Shown: positions 16,945 to 25,681, numbered from the stretch's first letter. The stretch: DNA of 64,000 bases from Roseiarcus sp963832305 (GCA_963832305.1 CAWHTU010000007.1:54968-118967); one strand, 5' to 3'. Notes: a model not told the origin generated them from the letters alone. Translations and numbers: made by a program.

Positions 16945-17075
16945 AGCCGTTGAAAAGGCTCAATTCGGACAAGGCGATCAAAGGGAATCCAAGCCTTTTC
17001 CTTGGATAGATTTGGCCCCGGCTTATTTGGGCTTGGCTGGATTTGGGTAAATTTGGAATTGGCTTGGGCGGGCCG
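16945..17075 (-). repeat. intergenic repetitive element, copy A
   Basis: The plus strand carries TTGAAAAGGCTCAATTCGG, then a perfect 7-bp inverted repeat ATCCAAG-ccttttc-CTTGGAT at 16987-17007. It then becomes a run of ATTTGG/CTTGG-type short repeats to about 17070. A related block (TTGAAAAGGCTTATTCGG, later TTTCCTTGGATT) lies at 29198-29310. Both are next to the 3' end of a minus-strand gene. It may form a hairpin after the TIGR03032 gene. Family and origin are not established here. Confidence 0.5.
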
Positions 17076-17083
17076 TGGCCGCG

Positions 17084-18178
17084 TCAATGCGCCTCGAACG
17101 TGACGAGCGTTGCCGCCTCGCCGGAGAACGGGGTCAGCGCCATCGGGCGCTTGCAGCCGGGAATGACCGCGACGTCGTACAGCTCGCCGACCGCGCCGTC
17201 GATCCTGAGCCAGTCGACGCAGCCGCCGGCGTCGAGGTCGATGATCTGGACGCCGCACCAGGGTTCGGCGTCGGCCTGCTTCAATCGCCCGTCGAGCGCC
17301 AGCCCCTCGAACCGCTTGTAACGCGGCTTCGACAGGCCGACGAAGGCATATTTGTCGTGGAATGCGAGGCCGCGGAGAAAGCCGGGGCAGAAGGCGCGCG
17401 GCGCGAAGCGGCCCTTGCCCTGGCTCAGGCCTTCGACGACGCCGAGCTCGCCGGTCCCCGAATTCAGAAGCCAAAGCTCGCCGCGATGCATCCGCGGCGA
17501 ATGGGGCATCGACAGGCCTTCGCAGACGATCCGGTTGGCTTCGACGTCGATCACGACGCCGCCGTCGGCCCGCCGGTCGCGCCAGCCGTCGATCACGTCC
17601 GACCGGCTGACCGCCGTGACATAGGCGGGCTTGCCCTTCAGCATGGCGAGCCCGTTGAGATGGCATTTGTCGCCATCGAGCAGGCCGGAGACGAAAGGCG
17701 GCCGCCAGATCGGCGCGAAACTGTGCTTTGGCGACAGCGCCGCCAGACAATTGAACCGGGTGTTGACGAAAATCGGCCGATCGTCCCGATCGACGCCGAT
17801 GTCGTGCAGATCGAGATCGCCGACAAGATGGAATGTCCGCGGGACGTAACAGGCGTCGAAGGCGTCATTGATGCGCTCGTGAGGCGCGAGCACATTGTGG
17901 AACCGCACGACGTGGGCGCCAGACGCGAGCGTCAGCCGGCCCGGCCCGTCGACGCATATCCCCATCGGCTTCGGCAGGCCGGACTGATGGAGATGCGCGC
18001 CCCCGGGACTGCGGCCGAGGAAATAGAGGATGCCCGACTGGTAGGACGAGAAAGCGATCGAAACGTCGAGGCTCGCAAGCCGCGCGACCATGCCGTTCGA
18101 AAGCGAATATTCGACCGCCTCGTCCGCGCTCGCCGGGGCCTGCGCGATCTCGATTGTGTCGGCGTCCGTCGCATCCAT
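17084..18178 (-). CDS. TIGR03032 family protein
   Basis: 364 residues, beta-propeller-like with repeated short strands and Asp/Gly turns. Family-typical blocks include HQSGLPKPMGICVDGPGRL, VPRTFHLVGDLDLHDIG and FVNTRFNCLAALSPKHSFAP. LDGDKCHLNGLAMLKGKPAY, MPHSPRMHRGELWLLNSGTG and the end PFSGEAATLVTFEAH are also typical. These proteins have no assigned reaction and often sit beside glycosyltransferase and TPR genes. Here it lies 56 bases downstream of a GT2-TPR gene on the same strand, so a role linked to surface glycan or glycoprotein formation is plausible but inferred. ATG at 18178. Confidence 0.85.
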   Translation of the reverse strand: MDATDADTIEIAQAPASADEAVEYSLSNGMVARLASLDVSIAFSSYQSGILYFLGRSPGGAHLHQSGLPKPMGICVDGPGRLTLASGAHVVRFHNVLAPHERINDAFDACYVPRTFHLVGDLDLHDIGVDRDDRPIFVNTRFNCLAALSPKHSFAPIWRPPFVSGLLDGDKCHLNGLAMLKGKPAYVTAVSRSDVIDGWRDRRADGGVVIDVEANRIVCEGLSMPHSPRMHRGELWLLNSGTGELGVVEGLSQGKGRFAPRAFCPGFLRGLAFHDKYAFVGLSKPRYKRFEGLALDGRLKQADAEPWCGVQIIDLDAGGCVDWLRIDGAVGELYDVAVIPGCKRPMALTPFSGEAATLVTFEAH

Positions 18179-18234
18179 CCGAGCGCCGCTACGCTGATCG
18201 ACGCAAGGTCAGTCAAGGCCGCGCTTGAGCACGC

Positions 18235-19479
18235 TCACGTCTTGTCAGCCGGGGGCTGCCGGTCAAACGCCCGGAGGGCTTCGACGATCTGCCTCGGGCC
18301 GAATCCGTTTTCTTCCAGGATGCGCATGATCGTCCAGCGCGGCACGCCCTTGCCGAGGTTGCCTTGCGTCCATTCCGCCCATTGCGGGGGCAGAGGTTCG
18401 AACGCCGGCGCCGCTTCGTCCCAGCCCGCGAGCTCCGCGAGCCATTTTGTGTCCGGCGGCTTGCGCTTGAGGGATTCGGACGCCATGCGCCGGGCCGTGT
18501 CGAGATTCTCAAGACGAAAATGGGCTCGGGCGAGTGCTTCCCAGGGGCCGTGGGCGTAGGCTTCCGCTTCCGGTGTCCCGTAGCTGGGAAGACGGATCAT
18601 GCTCGCCACCGTCAGGAGAGGAATGGCCTCCGCCGGCTGATCGGCCCGGTCGCCGAGATGCCTTCCGAGCTTGTAATAGGCCTCGGCGCGAGTGGGATCC
18701 TCGACGATCGCGTGTGACAGTGCTTCCAGCGCCCGCCGCGGTTCGCCAAAATGCATATAGAAATCATACATCTTGCTGCAAATCTCGTAGCGATATTCGG
18801 GAATACTGACTTTCGAGAAAAATTGCCCCAGAACCTGCTCGCCCTCGTCCTTCAGCAGACTGTGCAGGCATTCGACCGCATAGATGTAGAGGCTGCGGTC
18901 GTCGGTCGCTCCGCTCGTGTAGTGCTTGCGGAGAATTGAAATATTGCGGTCCTTCTTCAGCGCGTGCCGCTCGGATGGGGTGTCGTGGAGAATTGAGATC
19001 CCATCGAAATACTTCACCCTGTCTCCGTCGATTCCGTCGATGAACTCGTGAATCGGACTCTTCCATTGCAATTTTTTTTCAGCAAACAGGTTTCGCCTTG
19101 CGATCCGCTCTCGCCATTGGCTGAAAGGCGGATAGATATAGCGCAGGTAGATCGCCTGAAGATCGTCATTCAAGACGCTGCGCTTGAGCCCGAGAATGCG
19201 GCTCTGGTTCTCGGGCGAAATGACGTCGTCGCCGTCGAGCCAGAGGATCCAATCCATCGCGCATTGGGAAAACGAGTAGTTGCGCGCTGCGGCGAAATCG
19301 TCGGCCCAGTGAAAATGATGGACCTTGGCTCCCATCGCCTCGGCTTTGGCCACGGTTTGGTCAGTCGAGCCGGTGTCGACGACGACTATCTCGTCGGCGA
19401 AGAGCTTGGCGCAGCCCAGCGCCCGCTCGATCGTCGCGCCCTCGTTTCTGACGATCATCGCGAGCGAGAGCGTGCTCAA
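18235..19479 (-). CDS. family 2 glycosyltransferase with C-terminal TPR region
   Basis: 414 residues. The N-terminal GT-A domain has LSLAMIVRNEGATIERALGC, DEIVVVDTGSTDQTVAKAEA and WILWLDGDDVISPEN; the last is the DxD-like metal site. The second half is helical with TPR-like repeats (EPRRALEALSHAIVEDPTRA, then EAYYKLGRHLGDRAD). This is the SunS/WaaE-like class used in protein or lipid glycosylation. The start is TTG at 19479; no better start exists before the conserved MIVRNE. First gene of a probable two-gene operon with TIGR03032. Confidence 0.9.
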   Translation of the reverse strand: MSTLSLAMIVRNEGATIERALGCAKLFADEIVVVDTGSTDQTVAKAEAMGAKVHHFHWADDFAAARNYSFSQCAMDWILWLDGDDVISPENQSRILGLKRSVLNDDLQAIYLRYIYPPFSQWRERIARRNLFAEKKLQWKSPIHEFIDGIDGDRVKYFDGISILHDTPSERHALKKDRNISILRKHYTSGATDDRSLYIYAVECLHSLLKDEGEQVLGQFFSKVSIPEYRYEICSKMYDFYMHFGEPRRALEALSHAIVEDPTRAEAYYKLGRHLGDRADQPAEAIPLLTVASMIRLPSYGTPEAEAYAHGPWEALARAHFRLENLDTARRMASESLKRKPPDTKWLAELAGWDEAAPAFEPLPPQWAEWTQGNLGKGVPRWTIMRILEENGFGPRQIVEALRAFDRQPPADKT

Positions 19480-19518
19480 TGGCGCACAAGAGCCCCGTGA
19501 GTTTTGCCGGCTCGCGAT

Positions 19519-19968
19519 TCAGTGATCGAGGAACCTTGCGCCAGCCTTGCGGCCGCCACGCCCATTCGAGCCTGTCGGCTTAGCGCTCCATGCGCTGGCG
19601 AACCGCGGCAGATTGGACTCGATCCAGTGGGCGAGCGCCTGAACATGCCGGGCCGCCTCCTGGCCGAATGGCGTCAGGCTATATTCCACGTGCGGCGGCA
19701 CGACGTCGAACGCCTTGCGGCTGACGAGGCCGTCGCCCTCCAGCCATTGCAGCGTCTGGGCGAGCATGCGTTCGCTCACCCCGCCGATTGCGCGCCTGAG
19801 CTCGCTGAAGCGACGCGTGCGGCCCTCGAGCGCGATCAGAACCAAGACCCCCCAGCGGCTGGTCATGTGCTTCAGCACTTCGCGCGACGGACAATTCACG
19901 GACATGAGATCCCCGCGCTCGAATCGTTCGGAGAGCGTGGAGCCGGCGGGCGAGGGGGGGCGTTCCAT
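19519..19968 (-). CDS. HxlR family transcriptional regulator (YtfH-like)
   Basis: 149 residues from ATG 19968 (MERPPSPAGS). The winged-helix core is VLKHMTSRWGVLVLIALEGR, then RFSELRRAIGGVSERMLAQT and LEGDGLVSRKAFDVVPPHVE. One cysteine lies in NCPSREVLKHM, the position used for redox or electrophile sensing in YodB/QorR-type regulators. Divergently transcribed from a QorB-like reductase, with an operator-like palindrome between them, exactly the ytfH-ytfG arrangement. Likely a repressor of that gene and itself. Confidence 0.92.
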   Translation of the reverse strand: MERPPSPAGSTLSERFERGDLMSVNCPSREVLKHMTSRWGVLVLIALEGRTRRFSELRRAIGGVSERMLAQTLQWLEGDGLVSRKAFDVVPPHVEYSLTPFGQEAARHVQALAHWIESNLPRFASAWSAKPTGSNGRGGRKAGARFLDH

Positions 19969-19987
19969 ACTTACGTAATTGTAAGTA
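19968..19987. promoter_or_regulatory. HxlR-type operator palindrome
   Basis: TACTTAC-gtaatt-GTAAGTA is a perfect 7-bp inverted repeat with a 6-bp spacer, overlapping the HxlR gene's start codon and lying 65 bases before the QorB-like start. It closely resembles sites bound by YodB/QorR-type HxlR proteins (TACTnnnnnGTAAGTA class). Binding would block both divergent genes. Confidence 0.8.
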
Positions 19988-20051
19988 CTTCCCAAAAGGA
20001 AGCAAGGGACTTATGCGTCCCATCCCGACCAATTGCAAAGAGGATGAACCC

Positions 20052-20897
20052 ATGACCATCGCCGTCACCGGAGCAACAGGAAAGCTTGGCCGCCTCGTCA
20101 TCGCCGGGCTGAAGGCGAAGCGGCCCGCGACCGAAATCGTGGCGCTCGCCCGCAACCCCGCCAAGGCCTCCGACCTTGGCGTCGCGGTGCGCGAGGCCGA
20201 CTACGCAAAGCCTGAGACGCTTGCCAGGGCGCTGACCGGCGTCGACACGCTCGTCCTCATCTCCTCGAGCGAGATCGGCCAGCGCGTCGCTCAGCATCGC
20301 AACGTCATCGAAGCGGCGAAAAAGGCTGGAGTGAAGCGGATCGTCTACACGAGCCTCTTGCACGCCGACTCGTCGCCGCTCAGCCTCGCTGAGGAGCACA
20401 AGGCGACCGAGGCGGAGCTCAAGGCCTCGGGCATCCCGTTCACCATTCTGCGCAACGGTTGGTACACCGAAAACTATGCCGGCTCGATCGGCGGCGCCCT
20501 GGCCGGCGGCGCCTTCGTCGGCAGCGCTGGTGAAGGCCGGATCTCCGCCGCCGCGCGCGCCGACTATGCCGACGCGGCGGTCGCGGCGGTGACCGGCGAT
20601 GGCCACGCGGGGAAGACGTATGAACTCGCCGGCGACGCGCCCTTCGCGCTCAAGGACCTCGCGGCGGAAGTGTCGCGCCAAAGCGGCAAGACGATCCCCT
20701 ACAAGAACCTGCCCGAGGCGGACTATGCCGCGGCGCTTGCCGGGTTTGGCCTGCCCGAAGCCATCGCCAAGGCGGTCGCGAGCTGGGACGTCGGCGCATC
20801 GAAGGGCGCGTTGTTCGATGACGGGCGGCAGCTTTCGAAGCTGATCGGGCGCCCGACGACGCCGCTCTCGACCACGGTCGCCGAAGCGCTCAATTGA
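20052..20897 (+). CDS. NmrA-like NAD(P)H-dependent reductase (QorB/YtfG-like)
   Basis: 281 residues from ATG 20052 (MTIAVTGATGKLGRLVIAGL), with the atypical short-chain dehydrogenase dinucleotide motif GATGKLG. Further family marks are ALARNPAKASDLGVAVREAD, LVLISSSEIGQRVAQHRNVI and PFTILRNGWYTENYAGSI. Members reduce quinones or act as NADP(H) redox sensors. The adjacent HxlR regulator supports induction by quinones or electrophiles. A frame extends upstream to 20013 but lacks family similarity. Confidence 0.9.
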   Translation: MTIAVTGATGKLGRLVIAGLKAKRPATEIVALARNPAKASDLGVAVREADYAKPETLARALTGVDTLVLISSSEIGQRVAQHRNVIEAAKKAGVKRIVYTSLLHADSSPLSLAEEHKATEAELKASGIPFTILRNGWYTENYAGSIGGALAGGAFVGSAGEGRISAAARADYADAAVAAVTGDGHAGKTYELAGDAPFALKDLAAEVSRQSGKTIPYKNLPEADYAAALAGFGLPEAIAKAVASWDVGASKGALFDDGRQLSKLIGRPTTPLSTTVAEALN

Positions 20898-21145
20898 GCC
20901 GGCTCACGGACGGGCGCCGCAAGCGGGCCGACCTCGCGGCCCTGCTCGTTGGTGTGATAATACGTCGAATCGCGGCCTGATCGCGGTTCGGCGGCCGGAA
21001 TCGCACATTTCGCTTGGCGAGAGGCGGTCCGATCCTATATGGGGTTGTGGTGGCGCGGCGCCGGGAGGCTCCGCGCCGCGAGTTTTTCTGGCTCAAGGCG
21101 CCGCGGCCCGTCGCGCCGGAAGCCTCAGAGCACCATCGACGAGCA

Positions 21146-21343
21146 ATGACCAACCCGTTCGAGTTCATTCAGCAAGTCCGCGCCGAGGCCGCCAAGGTGG
21201 TCTGGCCGACCAGACGCGAGACCCTCATCACCACCGGTTTGGTGCTGGTGTTGGTCGTCTTTACGAGTGTGTTCTTCGTCGTCGTCGATCAGGTGCTGCG
21301 CCAGATCGTTTCGCTGGTGCTCGGCTTCGGCCGCGGCGGCTGA
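21146..21343 (+). CDS. secE: preprotein translocase subunit SecE
   Basis: 65 residues, the one-helix form. MTNPFEFIQQVRAEAAKVVW and PTRRETLITTG match the conserved amphipathic helix, followed by a single membrane span (LVLVLVVFTSVFFVVVDQVL). It stabilises SecY in the translocon. ATG at 21146. The expected upstream tRNA-Trp and tuf genes are not present in the 250 bases before it. nusG follows 50 bases later. Confidence 0.95.
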   Translation: MTNPFEFIQQVRAEAAKVVWPTRRETLITTGLVLVLVVFTSVFFVVVDQVLRQIVSLVLGFGRGG

Positions 21344-21392
21344 TCGCCGATCATTTGACGCGAAGGCAAGAATTGATGCGGAACGCCCGAAA

Positions 21393-21923
21393 ATGAACAT
21401 GCGTTGGTACATTGTCCACGCCTATTCCAACTTCGAGAAGAAGGTCGCCGAATCCATTCGCGAACAGGCGAACCAGCGCGGCCTTTCCGACAAGTTCGAA
21501 GAAATCCTGGTGCCGACCGAGCAGGTGGTTGAAGTCCGCCGCGGGCGCAAGATCAACTCGGAACGGAAGTTTTTCCCCGGCTATGTGCTGGTCAAGTGCG
21601 ACCTCACCGACGAAGTCTACCACCTGATCAAGAACACGCCCAAGGTGACCGGCTTTCTCGGCGCCGACAAGAAACCGATGCCGATTCCCGACCTCGAGGC
21701 GGATCGGATCAAAGGACAGGTCGCCGACGGGGTCGAGCGGCCGAAAGCGGCGATCCGGTTCGAGATCGGCGAAAACGTGCGCGTCGCCGATGGGCCATTC
21801 GCCTCCTTCAATGGGGTGGTCGAGGAAGTCGATGAATCTCGTTCGCGGGTCAAGGTCGCGGTGTCGATCTTCGGCAGGGCGACGCCGGTCGATCTCGAAT
21901 TCGGGCAGGTCGAGAAAGTCTGA
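21393..21923 (+). CDS. nusG: transcription termination/antitermination protein NusG
   Basis: 176 residues. The NGN domain is clear (MRWYIVHAYSNFEKKVAESI, KINSERKFFPGYVLVKCDLT, VTGFLGADKKPMPIP). The C-terminal KOW domain contains GENVRVADGPFASFNGVVEE and ends in LEFGQVEKV. It couples RNA polymerase to Rho and ribosomes. ATG 21393 is used; ATG 21399 is also possible. In most bacteria rplK and rplA follow immediately, but here they do not. Confidence 0.97.
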   Translation: MNMRWYIVHAYSNFEKKVAESIREQANQRGLSDKFEEILVPTEQVVEVRRGRKINSERKFFPGYVLVKCDLTDEVYHLIKNTPKVTGFLGADKKPMPIPDLEADRIKGQVADGVERPKAAIRFEIGENVRVADGPFASFNGVVEEVDESRSRVKVAVSIFGRATPVDLEFGQVEKV

Positions 21924-22255
21924 ACCGCTCTCGCCGCCGCGTCAGACTTCGGCCGGGTCTGTCTCCGATCCTCGGCCAGCCTTGACACACCAGGAGCCCT
22001 TCGATAGCTCCAATAGCGCCAGCGATTGCGATCCGCGTTTTCTCTCCGAAGACCGCGACCACGCAAGATGGTTGCTTGGCGCAGCCTATCGCCCAACAAG
22101 AACGGGCAAGCCAAGCCAAAAACCAGCTCGGAGACGGAGCGCGCGCAGCACCGAGCGTTCGTCGTCCGACTTTCAAGACAGGCAATGTAGAATATCGCGG
22201 ACACTACCGTCTGGCGAGCAAGCTCGCCGTCCGATATCAACGGGGCACCCCACGA
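21924..22255 (+). other. gene-free gap after nusG
   Basis: About 330 bases with no convincing gene. The frame of the following FkbH-like gene is open back to a TTG at 22076, but that stretch has no family similarity and low-complexity coding character. rplK would be expected here and is absent. Promoter activity for the fkbH-like gene is likely somewhere in this gap, though I see no clear consensus. Confidence 0.4.
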
Positions 22256-24136
22256 ATGCCTATGCGCCAAACCGTCGCCGGTGAACAGAAGCCGGTCTTG
22301 GTCGAGGGGAGCGGGCTCCCCCTGTCGCTATTTGCAGCGACAAGGAAATCCATCGCCCTGGGCTCGAGTCTCATCTGGGGCGAACATTGCTCGGAATGCG
22401 CCATGCCGACCTGCTACGGCACGTGCGCCTTTTACACGCCAAGACGAGATCTCAAGTGCCGGCGCTTCGACAACGGCATTGAAGCGGTCCGCGCGCGAGG
22501 CGAGCCCGGAGAGCTCGGGTTGCGGGTGTCTTTCCGCAAATGGGGCAAGCTCGAAGCGGAAATGCGGCCTGGGGTCGTCTCACGAGAGCGCGGATTCGCG
22601 CTGCATCTTGGGGAGACGGTCGTCAACGAGTTTCTCGCCGCCGCGCCTCTGACGCATCGGCTGCACGATGGGCTGGCCATCGCCTGGACGCGGGCAAAGA
22701 CCAAGGTTGCGTCAGCCGGTCCCGGCCCGGGGGCATATGACGCGTTTCTGATCGAAGGCTTCAGCGAGACGGGCGTGGATTGCACGTTCACGTTGACCGT
22801 GAAGCCGAAGGCTTCCACCGGACGGTACTTCCAGCGTCATTTCACGATGAAGCCCGGGTACAACCGCATCGAATTCGCCGCCGCGGATATCCGCGCCGTC
22901 GTTGATCTTGATCATCGGGTCCTGGTGCAGATCGAGCCGGTCGAGACGCTGTCGCACAACGCCTTCATCTTTACCGTTCTCGAATTCGTCGCCTTCACCG
23001 ACTGGCACAAGGCTTCGACCGCCGCCCCGGCAGCGACGGCCCGGCCGGCCGAGACCGCGGTTCCCAAGCCTGCCGCCAAGGTGAAATGCGTCGTCTGGGA
23101 TCTCGACAACACCCTTTGGCGCGGGACGCTGATCGAGGATGGCTTCGAGAATCTGACCCTGAACGCCAATGCAGTCGCGGCGATCAAGGAGCTCGATGAG
23201 CGCGGGATTCTCCATTCGGTCGCCTCCAAGAACAATCCCGACGAGGCGCTCGATGCGCTCAAGCGTTTCGGCTTGAGCGAGTATTTTCTCGCGCCTCAGA
23301 TCGGGTGGGGGCCGAAGAGCGCCGCCGTCAGCGAGATCGCGCGCCGGCTGAACATCAACAAGAACACATTCGTCTTCATCGACGACCAGGCTTTCGAGCG
23401 CGCGGAAGTGTCCTCGGCTCACCCGGACGTACGTGTCCTGGATGACAGCCGCATTGGCGGGTTGTCGGCAATGCCGGAACTCGACGCTCCGGTCACTGAA
23501 GAGGCCCGCAACCGCCGCCAGATGTACAAGGTCGAAGAGACGCGCGAGAGCGCGTTCCAGGAAGCGGACAGCTCGTTCCTCGACTTTCTCAGATCCTGCG
23601 ATCTCACGTTGACGATCAGCTCTCTGGCAGAAGCGAATATTGCTCGCGTCTTTGAGCTTTCGCAACGGACGAACCAGCTCAATTACGCCGGTCGGGCATC
23701 CACGCGCAAGGACGTCGAGGACCTCCTCGACGGGCGTGCGTCCGGAAGAGAGGGGCTGGTGCTCTCCTGCGCCGACAAGTTCGGCGACTACGGCATCATT
23801 GGATTCGCAATCGTTGACGCTGAACGATTTCACGTCGAAAATTTCTTCATGAGCTGCCGCGTGCAGCACAAGAAAGTGGATCATGCATTCTTCGCCTGGC
23901 TCATCGAACGCGCGATGGCGCGCGGCCAGGACGTTGTGTCGACGGTGTTTCACTTCTCGGGGCGCAACCAATCGGCGCGGCAGGTGCTGGAAGAGATGAA
24001 GTTCGCCCCGACCGGCAAGGATGAGGCGTTTGTCTCCCCGAGGCTTGAGAAACTGCCGGAGCGCGACATCGTCACGGTGATCGACCGCTCGCGCGCCAAG
24101 ACCGATGTCGACTCGCGGCCGCTTGTGGAGAATTGA
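22256..24136 (+). CDS. FkbH-like HAD-IIIC family protein with Cys-rich N-terminal module
   Basis: 626 residues from ATG 22256. Three parts can be seen. Residues about 42-70 hold a cysteine cluster, HCSECAMPTCYGTCAFYTP then LKCRRF (Cys45, 48, 53, 57, 68), which looks like a metal or Fe-S site. Residues about 90-250 form a beta-rich domain. From about 275 comes the FkbH domain: CVVWDLDNTLWRG with both HAD aspartates, SVASKNNPDEAL, FVFIDDQAFERAEV. A GNAT-like C-terminal part follows (QRTNQLNYAGR, CADKFGDYGIIGF). FkbH proteins load glyceryl-type or other acyl groups onto carrier proteins. The partner carrier is not in the window. Confidence 0.82.
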   Translation: MPMRQTVAGEQKPVLVEGSGLPLSLFAATRKSIALGSSLIWGEHCSECAMPTCYGTCAFYTPRRDLKCRRFDNGIEAVRARGEPGELGLRVSFRKWGKLEAEMRPGVVSRERGFALHLGETVVNEFLAAAPLTHRLHDGLAIAWTRAKTKVASAGPGPGAYDAFLIEGFSETGVDCTFTLTVKPKASTGRYFQRHFTMKPGYNRIEFAAADIRAVVDLDHRVLVQIEPVETLSHNAFIFTVLEFVAFTDWHKASTAAPAATARPAETAVPKPAAKVKCVVWDLDNTLWRGTLIEDGFENLTLNANAVAAIKELDERGILHSVASKNNPDEALDALKRFGLSEYFLAPQIGWGPKSAAVSEIARRLNINKNTFVFIDDQAFERAEVSSAHPDVRVLDDSRIGGLSAMPELDAPVTEEARNRRQMYKVEETRESAFQEADSSFLDFLRSCDLTLTISSLAEANIARVFELSQRTNQLNYAGRASTRKDVEDLLDGRASGREGLVLSCADKFGDYGIIGFAIVDAERFHVENFFMSCRVQHKKVDHAFFAWLIERAMARGQDVVSTVFHFSGRNQSARQVLEEMKFAPTGKDEAFVSPRLEKLPERDIVTVIDRSRAKTDVDSRPLVEN

Positions 24137-24917
24137 CTACTTGTCGGATCGTCGCTTCCTCGAAAAGCTCCGTGATGGCGCGCGAACGTTGATCAGCGCG
24201 CGCGGAGTCGCGATGGTCAACGAGCAGCCGATCGTGTCCTTCACGTTCGATGGTTTCCCGAAATCCGCCGCGCTCAACGCGGCCCCGGCGCTCGAACGAC
24301 GAGGCGCCGCCGGGACTTTTTACGCCAGCCGCGGTGTCTGTGGCGCGACGGTGGACGGCATTGCGTATTATGACGTCGACGATCTCAGGCGCCTGGTCGA
24401 CAACGGTCATGAGATCGGCTGCCATCCCTCCGGGAGCGCGAGCGCCGCCACGCTTGGCTCCGCGGAATTGATCGCCGACGTCGAGGCGAACGCCGAGTTC
24501 ATTCGCGCGCAATTCGGCGATTTGCGGATGACCACTCTCGCTTTTCCTTTCGGCGACATCGACCTCAAGACCAAGCTCAAGATGCAGGGGCGCTTCGCCG
24601 CGTGCCGGTCGACCTCGCCGGGAGTCAACGTCGGCGTCGCCGATCTCGGGGCGCTGCGCGCGGAGCCTCTCTTTTCGCGATCGACGGATGCGGCGGCGAT
24701 CAGGAGCCTGATCGAGCGTTCTGCGCGGCCCCGCTCGTGGCTCATCTTCTTCGCGCGCGACGTTGACGAGTCGCCGGGGCCCAATGGCTGTACGCCCGAG
24801 CTCTTCGAGCGCTCGCTCGACAGCGCATTGTCGATGGGCTGCCAGGTGCTTCCCGTTCGCAACGCGCTTGGCACAATCCGATTTCGGGCCCCGCAGCGAA
24901 ACAGCGCGCCATCCTAG
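24105..24917 (+). CDS. polysaccharide deacetylase-like protein with altered metal site
   Basis: 270 residues of the NodB-homology fold, overlapping the FkbH-like gene by 32 bases; an internal ATG at 24213 would remove the overlap. Motif 1, normally TFDD, reads TFDGFPKS (Asp49, Gly50). Motif 2, normally HxxxH, reads CHPSGS (His107, Ser111). Motif 3 is intact as LAFPFGDID. Thus the catalytic aspartate and one histidine remain but two metal ligands are replaced. It may bind glycans without hydrolysing them or use another metal geometry. Co-translated with the FkbH-like gene, suggesting a shared glycan or lipid modification role. Confidence 0.78.
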   Translation: MSTRGRLWRIDYLSDRRFLEKLRDGARTLISARGVAMVNEQPIVSFTFDGFPKSAALNAAPALERRGAAGTFYASRGVCGATVDGIAYYDVDDLRRLVDNGHEIGCHPSGSASAATLGSAELIADVEANAEFIRAQFGDLRMTTLAFPFGDIDLKTKLKMQGRFAACRSTSPGVNVGVADLGALRAEPLFSRSTDAAAIRSLIERSARPRSWLIFFARDVDESPGPNGCTPELFERSLDSALSMGCQVLPVRNALGTIRFRAPQRNSAPS

Positions 24918-25083
24918 CGCATGCCGCATTCAGACTGAATCGGTCAGCGCGAGAAGCCAAAGGGGGTGGAAGGACGTCCGTCTTTCGACGCTCTCATGGC
25001 GACGTGGCGACCCAGAGTCGTGGCGCTCCCCGCGTTCTCGTGGATTGCTTGGCTCACGCTCGCAGATGACGGGGCGGCTCGCC

Positions 25084-25506
25084 TCACCCCACGATGTCGT
25101 TGCCGGAAAACCACTGCGCGATCTCCGCCGCCGCCGTCTCCGGCGCGTCGGAGCCGTGGACGGAGTTCTCGCCCATCGACAGCGCGAAATCCTTGCGGAT
25201 CGTGCCGGGGGCGGCCTTTTCGGGGTTTGTCGCTCCCATCACGTCGCGATAGCGCTGGATCGCGTCCTCGCCTTCGAGCACCTGCACCACGACGGGCGCC
25301 GCAGTCATCATCTCGACCAATTCGCCGAAAAACGGACGCGCGCGATGGACGCCATAGAACGTCTCGGCCTCAGCACGCGTCATGTAGACGCGCCTCTGGC
25401 CCACGATCCGAAGCCCGGCAGCCTCAATCCGCTGATTGACGGCGCCCGTGAGGTTGCGGCGGGTGACGTCGGGCTTGAGGATCGAAAACGTGCGCTGAAC
25501 GGCCAT
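25084..25506 (-). CDS. ndk: nucleoside diphosphate kinase
   Basis: 140 residues, standard length. MAVQRTFSILKPDVTRRNLT opens the ferredoxin-like fold. The phosphohistidine site is NSVHGSDAPETAAAEIAQWF, and the nucleotide loop includes GATNPEKAAPGTIRKDFAL. Balances NTP and dNTP pools. ATG at 25506. Monocistronic, divergent from the small secreted protein and convergent with the deacetylase. Confidence 0.97.
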   Translation of the reverse strand: MAVQRTFSILKPDVTRRNLTGAVNQRIEAAGLRIVGQRRVYMTRAEAETFYGVHRARPFFGELVEMMTAAPVVVQVLEGEDAIQRYRDVMGATNPEKAAPGTIRKDFALSMGENSVHGSDAPETAAAEIAQWFSGNDIVG

Positions 25507-25681
25507 GGGCGGTCGGGTCTCTTGTCGGGAATGTCGGGAGAAGCGCCGCGCTTATACCCGCCGCTCCGGCAGTCGGCAAGGCGGCGGCATTAGATCGCTC
25601 TGCGGCCCGGGGCTGGCTTGGGAACTCATTCCTGCCTATGGTCTCCGCCTGATCAGACCAGACAGCACGAGCCAACAAGAC

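Noticed and set aside
17075..18559. 494-codon plus-strand open frame
   Set aside because: Antisense to TIGR03032 and the GT2-TPR gene; composition is that of a shadow frame.
20898..21145. Possible tRNA-Trp before secE
   Set aside because: Many bacteria have it here; I looked for the T-arm GGTTCGA pattern and acceptor pairing and found none.
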